Below, piece by piece: positions 16,499 through 24,524 of a DNA stretch of 64,000 bases. Within the stretch, counting starts at the first letter, position 1, and every line of letters starts with the position of its first letter. The notes under the pieces were generated by a model, which did no database searches, was not told the DNA's origin, and worked only from the letters and a program-made list of their open reading frames with translations. The stretch comes from a bacterium. GTDB taxonomy: Bacteria > Krumholzibacteriota > Krumholzibacteriia > LZORAL124-64-63. The DNA is taken from NCBI GenBank assembly GCA_024231905.1, contig JAAEQC010000157.1, forward strand, positions 27,930-91,929, in the 5' to 3' direction. The translations under genes and the position numbers were made by a program.

Positions 16499-17208
16499 CA
16501 GCCTCCCTCCATTTTCTTGAGCGCTTTCAAGATGTTGAAGGTGTCCCCTTCGGTTGCGTCCTGGCGCTTGGCCAGGGACTGGACCACCTCGAGGATAGCC
16601 TGGGCGAAGTTATACTCGACGATGCTGCTATTCTCGATGGCGGCGTACGCTTGCTGCGCCCGGGCGAGGGCCTCCTCGGTGGGTCCGACCGCGGCGGCGG
16701 GGACCACCAGGGTCTGGCTCGACCGCTCCCGAATGGACTGGATGAGCAGGGCGACATGCTCAGGCTCCTGCTCGTAGATAGTGATCAGCGCCGCGAGGTC
16801 GGCACGCACCCGCTCCAGCCTGGCACTCAGTCGAGCCGCCTCCATCGCCGAGCGGCGGGACTCCTCTACCCGGCTTTCGTAATGCCGCTTGTAGGTGTCC
16901 CTCTCTTGGATAGTGGCGGCGGCGGCCGACACGGTGGGCCGACGCTCCAGCTCCTGGATCCGCATCCGCATCCGTCGGCACCGGCCATCGGCTTTGTTGG
17001 CACGAAGGGACTCGGACACGTGGGCCTCGTCCTGCTCGCGCCCGTCGGTCTCGCGCTGGGTCTCGCGCGCGTCGGCCCGGGCGGCGTAATCCACGAGCGT
17101 CTTGTGGATCGCCGCCCACGGAACCCAACCGGCATCCATCCCTGCGGGGGTTACTGCAACCGTGGTTACTGCGGAAACCATCTCCTCAAACAGTCTGTCT
17201 TTGCTCAC
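16498..17208 (-). CDS. coiled-coil hypothetical protein
   Basis: MSKDRLFEEMVSAVTTVAVTPAGMDAGWVPWAAIHK... Confidence 0.6.
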   Translation of the reverse strand: MSKDRLFEEMVSAVTTVAVTPAGMDAGWVPWAAIHKTLVDYAARADARETQRETDGREQDEAHVSESLRANKADGRCRRMRMRIQELERRPTVSAAAATIQERDTYKRHYESRVEESRRSAMEAARLSARLERVRADLAALITIYEQEPEHVALLIQSIRERSSQTLVVPAAAVGPTEEALARAQQAYAAIENSSIVEYNFAQAILEVVQSLAKRQDATEGDTFNILKALKKMEGG

Positions 17209-17402
17209 TTTTTTCTCCCTTTAAGTCGCACCACCAGCCGGTGGCACCAGGTGCATTCTAGCCGGCGACCCTTGCGGACGATCCCGGCACCGACGTGGAA
17301 GCAGGCCGGGCACACGAGGAGTGGCTCGGCGGGCGTGCTGGGCTTGCCGAAGTTGAATGTCACTCGGCCTCGCTCTCCCGGCCTGCTTCCTTCTCTAGCC
17401 AT
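17205..17402 (-). CDS. Zn-ribbon small protein
   Basis: CPACFHVGAGIVRKGRRLECTWCHR; ATGA overlap. Confidence 0.55.
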   Translation of the reverse strand: MAREGSRPGERGRVTFNFGKPSTPAEPLLVCPACFHVGAGIVRKGRRLECTWCHRLVVRLKGRKK

Positions 17403-17551
17403 GCGAGCACATCCCCGATCTCAGACACGAGCCGGACCGCCGTCGCGAGTCTGCGACCGGACTCGATGTCGGTGACCATCCAGGTGCCGTGCTCGCCGGC
17501 GTTCTCGACCAGCTTGATCTGGCCGTTGACGATGAACTCCCGCTGGCTCAT
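17360..17551 (-). CDS. hypothetical protein
   Basis: MSQREFIVNGQIKLVENAGEHGTWMVTDIESGRRLATAVRL... Confidence 0.55.
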   Translation of the reverse strand: MSQREFIVNGQIKLVENAGEHGTWMVTDIESGRRLATAVRLVSEIGDVLAWLEKEAGRESEAE

Positions 17552-18576
17552 TTGCTCTCCGCCGGGAAGTCGAAGCTCTTGAAGGTGGCACCGGGCACGA
17601 AGGTCAGCGCCTCCGCGACAGCGTAGCTCCCGTCGGCGTTGCGCTGCTGGGTGGTGACCTGGACCAGGCATCCGCCCTCATCGAGACCGCTTCCAACCTC
17701 CATCACCTTGGTGGACTTCATCCACCCCTCTTCTTCCGAGCTGGCTTTGCAGAGCAGTTTGAACAGGTCGCCATTGCCGTAAACGACCAGGTCGGACACG
17801 TTCTTCTTGGCGCCGTTGACGTTGCTGTTGTGCAGGGATTTGTCTTTCATTTCAGCCTCCTGTTGGTCCGGCTCGAGGCCGGTGAGTGTCGTCAGCACCG
17901 CGGCAAGTGGGTCGCCGCGGCGGATCTCGTCGTGCTCTTGAAGCAGGACGCCCGCCGAGTGATGCCGGCGGAATTCATCTTGCTGGGCCCACTTGAGCAT
18001 GGCCGCCATGAACATCTCGACGCTCGAGATCCAGAGATCCCTGTCGCTGTTCTTCGTAAGCGCCCAGGCCTTCTCCGAGTCGACTCCGAGAATCGCGCAG
18101 TCGAGTTCCTCATGGGCTGTGGCCAGGGGGTCGTCGATGTCCGAGCTGTAGTCTTCGAGCGTCCGGACCGGCTCGCCGACCTCAATGCTGCCGGCGGACA
18201 CTGCCTCGTGCCGACCCCAGGCGAGCTCGCCGCCGGGCTCGCGCCAGGAGGCAAGACCGGTGGCCCGGGTGATGGCGGTGCCTGCATCCCCGATGCTCGC
18301 ACCGTCCGGGATGAGAACTTTGTGATCACACCCCGCAGGGCAGGTGAACAAAATCCAGTTCTGCTCGACGGTCTGCTCTGGGCCGACCGCAAGGTCGAAG
18401 CCCATCGACTTGAAATTATACGGGCTCACCGCTTCGATCTTCGCGCGGGTCTCCGCGTGGGCCTTGCGCTCCGCCACCAACAACCCTTCGGTCCGCCGGA
18501 CGCGGTCGATCTGGTCCTCAAGCGCGGGGCACCCGTCGCACTCCTTCTGGAAGCGGGCTCTCTCTTCTGGTGTCAT
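17548..18576 (-). CDS. hypothetical protein
   Basis: MTPEERARFQKECDGCPALEDQIDRVRRTEGLL...; ATGA overlap. Confidence 0.6.
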   Translation of the reverse strand: MTPEERARFQKECDGCPALEDQIDRVRRTEGLLVAERKAHAETRAKIEAVSPYNFKSMGFDLAVGPEQTVEQNWILFTCPAGCDHKVLIPDGASIGDAGTAITRATGLASWREPGGELAWGRHEAVSAGSIEVGEPVRTLEDYSSDIDDPLATAHEELDCAILGVDSEKAWALTKNSDRDLWISSVEMFMAAMLKWAQQDEFRRHHSAGVLLQEHDEIRRGDPLAAVLTTLTGLEPDQQEAEMKDKSLHNSNVNGAKKNVSDLVVYGNGDLFKLLCKASSEEEGWMKSTKVMEVGSGLDEGGCLVQVTTQQRNADGSYAVAEALTFVPGATFKSFDFPAESK

Positions 18577-18785
18577 TGGGCTGGATCCTCTCCGGCGGTG
18601 GTGATAATGATGGGCGTCGATGGCCTCATCCAGGAGTAGATCCGGTCGGATCCAGCTCCAATCAGGAGCCCTGCGATCACACCCAGGAGGACCACCAGCT
18701 GCCAGAAGTTCCGCTCGAGCCGGACGGCTTGTTCCACCGCGTGCTTCTCGTGGGCCAGGGCCCGGATCTCATCCGTAGTCCTCAT
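18573..18785 (-). CDS. small membrane protein
   Basis: ...WQLVVLLGVIAGLLIGAGSDRIY; one TM. Confidence 0.55.
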   Translation of the reverse strand: MRTTDEIRALAHEKHAVEQAVRLERNFWQLVVLLGVIAGLLIGAGSDRIYSWMRPSTPIIITTAGEDPAQ

Positions 18786-18913
18786 GACCCAGGCCTCCGG
18801 CGCGTGAGCTGCTGCGCGACCCCGGCCCGCCGCGCGATGCGATACCCGATTGCCAGGCCGCCCGCGAGGGCGATCCCAACACCGAGGACCGTTATAAACC
18901 AGTAGGATTCCAT
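18782..18913 (-). CDS. 43-aa putative membrane protein (below ORF-track cutoff)
   Basis: Translated by eye: MESYWFITVLGVGIALAGGLAIGYRIARRAGVAQQLTRRRPGS*; ATGA overlap with next gene. Confidence 0.5.
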   Translation of the reverse strand: MESYWFITVLGVGIALAGGLAIGYRIARRAGVAQQLTRRRPGS

Positions 18914-18922
18914 GCGCTTCTC

Positions 18923-19315
18923 CTAGAAGGGGATGTCGTTGTCGTCCGCACCTGGGGCCGCCTCGGAGTCACGGGTGCCCGCGCCCTGGGCCCCTGCGTC
19001 GGGCCGGCCGAGGAACAGAATCTGGAACGCGACGACCTCGACCTTCTTCCTTTTGTTCCCGTCGCGGTCCTCCCACTCTCTGGTTTGCCAGCGCCCTTCG
19101 GCGTAGACAGGCGAGCCGGCGTCGAGATACTCGGCGCAGCTCTCTGCATTTTTCTCCCAGACGACTACTGTAATCCACTCTGTTTTCTGCTCGTCGCGGC
19201 GGCCGGTGTTGACCGCGACAGAGAGGTTGGCCACGGCCTTGCCGTTTGCGGTGTACCGGAGCTCAGGCTTTTGCCCGAGGTTTCCTACCACGGTGACTTT
19301 TGCTACCCCTTGCAT
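18923..19315 (-). CDS. ssb: single-stranded DNA-binding protein
   Basis: MQGVAKVTVVGNLGQKPELRYTANGKAVANLSVAVNTGRRDEQKTEWITVVVWEKNAE... acidic tail DDNDIPF: classic SSB. Confidence 0.96.
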   Translation of the reverse strand: MQGVAKVTVVGNLGQKPELRYTANGKAVANLSVAVNTGRRDEQKTEWITVVVWEKNAESCAEYLDAGSPVYAEGRWQTREWEDRDGNKRKKVEVVAFQILFLGRPDAGAQGAGTRDSEAAPGADDNDIPF

Positions 19316-19737
19316 GATGCCTCCTTCAGGAGTTTGTAGACGTGCCTGTTGTGAGTCCGGGTCGCAGGACCGAGCGGCGGGAGCCCCAACTCCTCAGCGA
19401 TCCATTTCGCCACCGCTGGCGAGCGGTTGAGCCCGGCCTCGCAGTGGACAAGGAATCCGCCGCAGCCCTCATGGATCATCCGCCGCACGAACCGGACGAC
19501 GTCCGCCGCCTGTTCTGGACTCATCGGCTTGTAGCTCGCGAGGATGCTGGTGCGCAACCGCGCGTTGATTGGCTTGCACATGTCGATGTCGTTGCATCGG
19601 ACATGTAGGATATTGAACCACCCCGCCTGGAGCCGGACATCCGCCGACCCCGGATCTTGGATGGACACCACCGCGGTGTATTTGTCGGGGCGAGTATCCT
19701 CGGCGCCCTCGCGGGAGGTGAAGCGCAGGTGGATCAT
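19303..19737 (-). CDS. dual-specificity/tyrosine phosphatase-like protein
   Basis: Active-site signature FLVHCEAGLNRSPAVA (HCX5RS). Confidence 0.8.
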   Translation of the reverse strand: MIHLRFTSREGAEDTRPDKYTAVVSIQDPGSADVRLQAGWFNILHVRCNDIDMCKPINARLRTSILASYKPMSPEQAADVVRFVRRMIHEGCGGFLVHCEAGLNRSPAVAKWIAEELGLPPLGPATRTHNRHVYKLLKEASCKG

Positions 19738-19853
19738 CCGTACCTCACTATCAGCATGGCGGCCAAGGCCCAGACCGTCACCACCAGGGTGGTGACCAGC
19801 TTCGATGGCCGCGGGCCCGGGCGCTCAAGCTCGGGCTGGTTGTTGGTGTTCAT
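19734..19853 (-). CDS. 39-aa putative single-TM peptide (below ORF-track cutoff)
   Basis: Translated by eye: MNTNNQPELERPGPRPSKLVTTLVVTVWALAAMLIVRYG*; ATGA overlaps both sides. Confidence 0.5.
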   Translation of the reverse strand: MNTNNQPELERPGPRPSKLVTTLVVTVWALAAMLIVRYG

Positions 19854-20053
19854 CGCCCGGCCTCGGCCTGCAGCTGCCAGACCAGATCCCTCGCGCGCGC
19901 GCGTTCATCTTTGCCTAGCCCAACACATGCCTCGCGGACAGAGCACTCGCCAGCGAGCACCGCCACCGCCTCGTGGGCGCCTACCAGCAGCGCCAGTTGC
20001 TTCCGCCGACGCTTTACTCGAGCTGCCCGCCGGCGTTTGGATCCCTGTCTCAT
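19850..20053 (-). CDS. hypothetical protein
   Basis: MRQGSKRRRAARVKRRRKQLALLVGAHEAVAVLAGEC...; ATGA overlap. Confidence 0.5.
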   Translation of the reverse strand: MRQGSKRRRAARVKRRRKQLALLVGAHEAVAVLAGECSVREACVGLGKDERARARDLVWQLQAEAGR

Positions 20054-20301
20054 CTGCCCCTCCGGTGGTGTGTCTCTGGTTGATGGGTCTCCCAGATGGC
20101 TTCGCCAAGGTCGGTGATGATGTGCTCGCTGTTCTGTCGACCCGCGAACTCGGCGAGGCCCAGCTCGATCAGAGTCGGGCCGGCGCTCGCGTGGATCGCT
20201 GCGGCCAATGGGTGCCGGCGATGGAGCCTTCCGAGTTCCGTCCAGGCGATCTTGGTCATGCCAGCGTAGATCTGCTGCAGCTGCTCGTTGGTGATTCTCA
20301 T
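20050..20301 (-). CDS. hypothetical protein
   Basis: MRITNEQLQQIYAGMTKIAWTELGRLHRRHPLAAAIHAS...; ATGA overlap. Confidence 0.55.
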   Translation of the reverse strand: MRITNEQLQQIYAGMTKIAWTELGRLHRRHPLAAAIHASAGPTLIELGLAEFAGRQNSEHIITDLGEAIWETHQPETHHRRGR

Positions 20302-20819
20302 TCCCCGTCGTCCTCCAGGGCGGCCGTGACCTTGGCCCGGTCTTCGTCGGTGACGTTGAGCAGGGCCCGGGCGGTTTCATTGAGCCTCAAGTGCAGGGAA
20401 TAAAAGAGGTTCGCACCCGGGAACTTCCCGAGGAACGGAGACCCCGGCACTGGCTTGGTGATGACGTCTCGCTCGACCAGCGCGTCGACCATCTCCCACT
20501 CACCGTCGAGCTGTGTTTCGAGGAGCCCAAGCAGCCAGCGGCGCAATTCTTCCGGGGGCCGACCGGGGCGCTCGGGGAGGTTGGCTGCCGCCCTCGGTCT
20601 CGGCGGCGCCTCGACCACCATCAAACACTCACCGGCGGCTCCATACGTCGCTCGAAAAACGTCACCGCCACAACTCATTTCCTCGTCATATCGTTCCGGA
20701 CTGCAGAGGCAGGCGGCCAGGGCCCGGGCCTGGGCGATGGGTTCCGTGGGCTCGTGGAACACTCCTTCGACGACTGGATCGGTGTTCGGTTTGCGGTGCA
20801 TGAGAACGTAGTGCTTCAT
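20298..20819 (-). CDS. hypothetical protein
   Basis: MKHYVLMHRKPNTDPVVEGVFHEPTEP... Confidence 0.6.
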   Translation of the reverse strand: MKHYVLMHRKPNTDPVVEGVFHEPTEPIAQARALAACLCSPERYDEEMSCGGDVFRATYGAAGECLMVVEAPPRPRAAANLPERPGRPPEELRRWLLGLLETQLDGEWEMVDALVERDVITKPVPGSPFLGKFPGANLFYSLHLRLNETARALLNVTDEDRAKVTAALEDDGE

Positions 20820-20997
20820 CGCCGTGGCCATTCTGGCGAACGTGAGTCCGCCGTGCGTTGGTCGTTGCTTTCAGCGGTGCCCGAATCCGACGCGGGTGAA
20901 AAAGGTCTGTTACCGTGGGTGTGCGTTGGGTACTCCGCGCTGCGTCCGAGTTTGCTTTTCTGTTGGATCAATAACAGATCTGTGGCGGCAGCGCAAG

Positions 20998-21058
20998 AAA
21001 AAAGGTGAGAGACCGCGGGGGACTTGTTGGGTGACCCGGTGGAGTCAGTCCCCCGCGG
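20998..21058 (-). terminator. Rho-independent-type terminator for the leftward operon
   Basis: 11-bp perfect stem CCGCGGGGGAC (21013-21023)/GTCCCCCGCGG (21048-21058), then T6 on the minus strand (plus A6 at 20998-21003); overlaps end of gene 21045..21365. Confidence 0.6.
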
Positions 21059-21365
21059 GTCGATTGGATTGGAGCTGCAGGAAGGAGATCAGCACCTGTG
21101 CAACTGGCGCCAGGACGATCAGCGACTGGGTCGACTGAGCGGTCGCCAGGGCGGCGGCGCTGGAGTGGATGTAGATGTCGAGGGCCTCGCCCGGGCTCGG
21201 GACTGGAACCGATGCAAACCACTCATCGATGGCGGCCTTGACACTCGGCGCGGCCGGGGCGGTGACCGCCGAGCAGCCTTCCGTGCACCGGAGGAAGACG
21301 CCAGCGTCATCCTGGACCGGCTCGACTGGAGCCCCGCACGGACAGAAGATGTCATCGATCTTCAT
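21045..21365 (-). CDS. hypothetical protein, Zn-ribbon N-terminus
   Basis: MKIDDIFCPCGAPVEPVQDDAGVFLRCTEGCSAV... Confidence 0.55.
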   Translation of the reverse strand: MKIDDIFCPCGAPVEPVQDDAGVFLRCTEGCSAVTAPAAPSVKAAIDEWFASVPVPSPGEALDIYIHSSAAALATAQSTQSLIVLAPVAQVLISFLQLQSNRPAGD

Positions 21366-21687
21366 GGTCACTCTTTGGCGGGGGCCACACGAAGCGCCCC
21401 TCGACCCACCCGACAATCAGGGCCTCGAGCACCCCGCGCATCTGCCGGTGCTGGCCGGCGGCGCGGAGCGCATCGCGGAGCAACCTGTATGCGCGCGGCG
21501 GGACATAGATGGTCTCCGGGCTGGAGGCATCCGGGCTCGGCACCTGGTAGACGCCAAGCAGCCAACCATCGATGAGGCCGATCAGAACGTCGGCCATCGA
21601 GTGCCCCAGCTCTGAGCAGCGGGCCTTGAAGGATCTCTTCAGGTTCGACCGCACAGATAGGCTCGGGCTTTTGATCTCAGCTGGCAT
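21352..21687 (-). CDS. putative ribbon-helix-helix-like protein
   Basis: MPAEIKSPSLSVRSNLKRSFKARCSELGHSMADVLIGLIDGWLLG... Confidence 0.45.
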   Translation of the reverse strand: MPAEIKSPSLSVRSNLKRSFKARCSELGHSMADVLIGLIDGWLLGVYQVPSPDASSPETIYVPPRAYRLLRDALRAAGQHRQMRGVLEALIVGWVEGRFVWPPPKSDHEDR

Positions 21688-21761
21688 GCTGTTCTCTCTA
21701 CCACAGACCAGATTGTTTTGCAACGGAAGAACGCGGGGGTGCCGCGAGGCGGGGCTGTTGT

Positions 21762-21962
21762 TCAGCCAGTAGATTCCGGCGGGAGTGCATTGTACCCACG
21801 GCGGAAAGACCGGCAGCGGTATGCCAGCTGCCGCGCGAGCATGTGGCGCTCCTCGGCGGAGAGGTCGGGGCGGCACTCCGCGAGCTCCTCGGCGCGCTCG
21901 TCGATGCGGACGTCGGCGGCGACCGGGATGGGGGTGAGCATCGGTGGGCGGGGGCGATCCAT
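21762..21962 (-). CDS. hypothetical protein
   Basis: MDRPRPPMLTPIPVAADVRIDERAEELAECRPDLSAEERHMLARQLAYRC... Confidence 0.5.
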   Translation of the reverse strand: MDRPRPPMLTPIPVAADVRIDERAEELAECRPDLSAEERHMLARQLAYRCRSFRRGYNALPPESTG

Positions 21963-21964
21963 GG

Positions 21965-22579
21965 CTACTCGATGTCGGCGTCGACTGCACGGCGAACATT
22001 GGCTGCTCGGCGCCCAAGGGCCCGGGCATACCCCCACCTGATTTGTGGGCCGCCAGAGTTGTATCTGGCGTAGCACCTGGCCGTGGTTGGATAGTCGCAT
22101 CGGCCCTTGTGCCATGCCATGAGGAAGGCCGCCATGTAGGTGGCAAGGACTGGATCCCGCAGCGCCCTGGTCTGATCTTCTCTGCTCAGCCCATCCCAGT
22201 CTGCATCTGGAAAATCTGGAAGGCCATACATAGCTTGGACCAGGTCGTTCCAAGCGCCGGACATGAGTCCGACCATTCGCATGATCTGCCAGGGCCCGCG
22301 CTCCCCAGAGCTGCCCGGGGCTTCGAGCTGGAAGTAGGACTCGTTCCAGCAGATGGCGGCCAGCAGGTTGGGATCCACCTGGTAGCGATGGCTGGCGTCC
22401 AAAATGGCTCCGGCCAAACGGTCAGCGTAGTCTTCGGCCTTCGGGTTGATTTTGACGATGTAGGTAGCCAGGCGCCCGGCGCGTCCGCGCGGATGCTTGG
22501 CGACGAAGCCCTGCGCCGCCGGCGGCGCAGGGGCGGTGATGTTTCCGGCCATCATGATGACCACGAGCAGATAAGTCAT
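21965..22579 (-). CDS. SLT-type lytic transglycosylase with N-terminal hydrophobic segment
   Basis: MTYLLVVIMMAGNIT...; HRYQVDPNLLAAICWNESYFQ...GERGPWQIMRM: SLT signature. Confidence 0.85.
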   Translation of the reverse strand: MTYLLVVIMMAGNITAPAPPAAQGFVAKHPRGRAGRLATYIVKINPKAEDYADRLAGAILDASHRYQVDPNLLAAICWNESYFQLEAPGSSGERGPWQIMRMVGLMSGAWNDLVQAMYGLPDFPDADWDGLSREDQTRALRDPVLATYMAAFLMAWHKGRCDYPTTARCYARYNSGGPQIRWGYARALGRRAANVRRAVDADIE

Positions 22580-22629
22580 GGTTAACTCCTTGTATGTTAT
22601 CGGGAAAACCGCTGCCAGAAGGCGCGGGT

Positions 22630-23499
22630 CTATCGCTCGCGGAATCCCTTGGTGGGACTGGTCGGATCCCACGACTGTGGGATCTGGAATCCGGTGCCGT
22701 AGGTGTCACCCTGGCGGCCGGCATCTCCCGGCAGCGCGCCTGTGCGTTCCATCCACGGGACGGCGATCTTCTGCCACGCCTGCCACCCTGGATCACACTC
22801 GCGGTTCTCACTGCCCTGCCGGTGTGCCCAGACCCGATCAAAGGGCCGGCCGTTGACCTTGAACTCCTCGAGCAGCAGGTCGAGCAGCACGTCGCAGGCC
22901 TTGACCTGCGCGTCGGTGACATCGTCTGGGCCCCCGCCTGGCTTCCAGTGGTAGCCAGGGAACCCCTCAGGGTTGCCGTCGATCTCGATGCCAAGGCCCC
23001 ACAGCGACATCTTGTGGCCGTGCCAGATGTGCATGTCCCATGGGTGGCACAGGATGATCCGCCCGCCAAGGGTCACATGCATGTGGGCGTTGACCCGGAA
23101 GTATCGAGCCGGATTTTCTCCGAGGCGGCAGGCGGTCCGATGCAGGACCACACCCCGGAACTTTGGCCACCGGTTTCCCCACTCTGGCTTGCCGTTCTTC
23201 GGCGCCGCCAGCTGCCCGCGGTAGTCGTACACCTCGACCCCGTTGATGATGCGCATTACGCTGTTCGGGGTGGCGTCTCCGACAGCCTTGTGGAGTGCTG
23301 CCATGGTCGCCGGGCCAACAACGCCGTCAGCGTCGAGGCCAGCTCGGCGCTGAAACGAGAGAACACCATCGAGAGTCTCGCTCCCGAAGTCGCCGTCGGC
23401 CCCCCATGCCGGGAGGTGAATGCCGGCGGACAACAGGAGCTCCTGCACGCGCCGAACGCCTGACCCACGGTCGCCTTGCTGAATCCATTGGTTGCTCAT
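22630..23499 (-). CDS. endolysin: N-terminal peptidoglycan-binding domain plus N-acetylmuramoyl-L-alanine amidase
   Basis: VRRVQELLLSAGIHLPAWGADGDFGSETLDGVLSFQRRAGLDADGVVGPATMAAL; GVVLHRTACRLGENPARYF...H..GIEIDGNPEGF...AHRQGS..ECDPGW. Confidence 0.9.
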   Translation of the reverse strand: MSNQWIQQGDRGSGVRRVQELLLSAGIHLPAWGADGDFGSETLDGVLSFQRRAGLDADGVVGPATMAALHKAVGDATPNSVMRIINGVEVYDYRGQLAAPKNGKPEWGNRWPKFRGVVLHRTACRLGENPARYFRVNAHMHVTLGGRIILCHPWDMHIWHGHKMSLWGLGIEIDGNPEGFPGYHWKPGGGPDDVTDAQVKACDVLLDLLLEEFKVNGRPFDRVWAHRQGSENRECDPGWQAWQKIAVPWMERTGALPGDAGRQGDTYGTGFQIPQSWDPTSPTKGFRER

Positions 23500-23765
23500 G
23501 GTGTCTTCCACGGGAGCGACAGGCCGCCCTTGATGCTGGCCCCGGCGAGCCCGAGCATCCCGAGGATCCCGGTGAGCACCTGGTTCACGGTTGGCGATCC
23601 CTGCGTCAGGATGGGAATGAAAATCCCCGCCGTCGGACTGATGATGGCCACGGCCCAGACAAGCCACCTCAGGGTCGGCCGGACCCGTGGCGGGATCGGC
23701 GGCGCCTCGATGTTCGGTCCGGCGGTGCCGCCGGGCACAGTGGGGGTGTTGTTTTCGTCAGGCAT
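23496..23765 (-). CDS. putative holin
   Basis: MPDENNTPTV...RPTLRWLVWAVAIISPTAGIFIPILTQGSPTVNQVLTGILGMLGLAGASIKGG; about 2 hydrophobic segments, ATGA overlap with endolysin. Confidence 0.65.
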   Translation of the reverse strand: MPDENNTPTVPGGTAGPNIEAPPIPPRVRPTLRWLVWAVAIISPTAGIFIPILTQGSPTVNQVLTGILGMLGLAGASIKGGLSLPWKTP

Positions 23766-24507
23766 GTCGTCCTCCAGGTAGTTCGCGCGACGTGAAGCCG
23801 CGGGCTTCCAGTGAGTCCTTGTGAAACACTGGAATTTTATGACGCCGAGCATCGGCTGTCAATGCGGAGACCCACTCGTCCTTGGCCTTGCCGAGCGGTC
23901 GGCCGCTACGGGTGAGGTCTCCGATGATGACCCAGTCCGGTTTCCACCCCGGGCGACCAGAGCCGGGCGGGGTGGCCCGATGGAGATCGTAGAGCCGTCC
24001 GAGCATCGGCTCCACCGAAACGAACCTGACCGCCGCCTCCACCTCGGCCAGCGCATCCGCGGCGCGGGAGTACTCCTGTTGGGTTCGCGTTGTCGCTCCG
24101 ATCCAGACGTTGTGAGGGAACGGTCCGAACCCGATATACCGCTTGGGGTTCTTCGTCAGAAAGATGAAGGTGTGCCGCTCGCACTCGAGGGCGACCTTCA
24201 GCACGGCGCGGATCCATTTCGCCGGCACCCAGTCGCCCCAGAGGTCGGCCATCGAGCAGGTGAAAATCGCGGTGGGCTTGCGGCGCCTGGCTGGCTCCGT
24301 GAGGCGCCCTTCGTGGAACTCGGGCATGAACCCCCGGGCCAGGTCGGTCTTGCCCCACCGCGCCTGGATGCTTGCGGCGTAGCAGCCCTGGCATCGCTTC
24401 GGTGAGTCGACCGTTCCGCCGGGCCCGAGACATCCAGTGCTCGGATTCCATGTGAACCCAGGCGACCCATCCTTGGAAACGCACCATTCGATTGTTGTGC
24501 TCTGCAT
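23758..24507 (-). CDS. phage Gp37/Gp68 family (DUF5131) protein
   Basis: MQSTTIEWCVSKDGSPGFTWNPSTGCLGPGG...CQGCYAASIQARWG...FLTKNPKRY...WIGATTRTQQEYSRA...RFVSVEPMLG. Confidence 0.82.
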   Translation of the reverse strand: MQSTTIEWCVSKDGSPGFTWNPSTGCLGPGGTVDSPKRCQGCYAASIQARWGKTDLARGFMPEFHEGRLTEPARRRKPTAIFTCSMADLWGDWVPAKWIRAVLKVALECERHTFIFLTKNPKRYIGFGPFPHNVWIGATTRTQQEYSRAADALAEVEAAVRFVSVEPMLGRLYDLHRATPPGSGRPGWKPDWVIIGDLTRSGRPLGKAKDEWVSALTADARRHKIPVFHKDSLEARGFTSRELPGGRHA

Positions 24508-24524
24508 TCGTAGCTCCTTTTTGC

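Noticed and set aside
21695-21723. Possible promoter TTGCAA-17-TAGAGA before 21352..21687
   Set aside because: The -10 would lie only ~7 nt from the ATG and coincide with the RBS, implying a leaderless mRNA; too weak without a mapped start.
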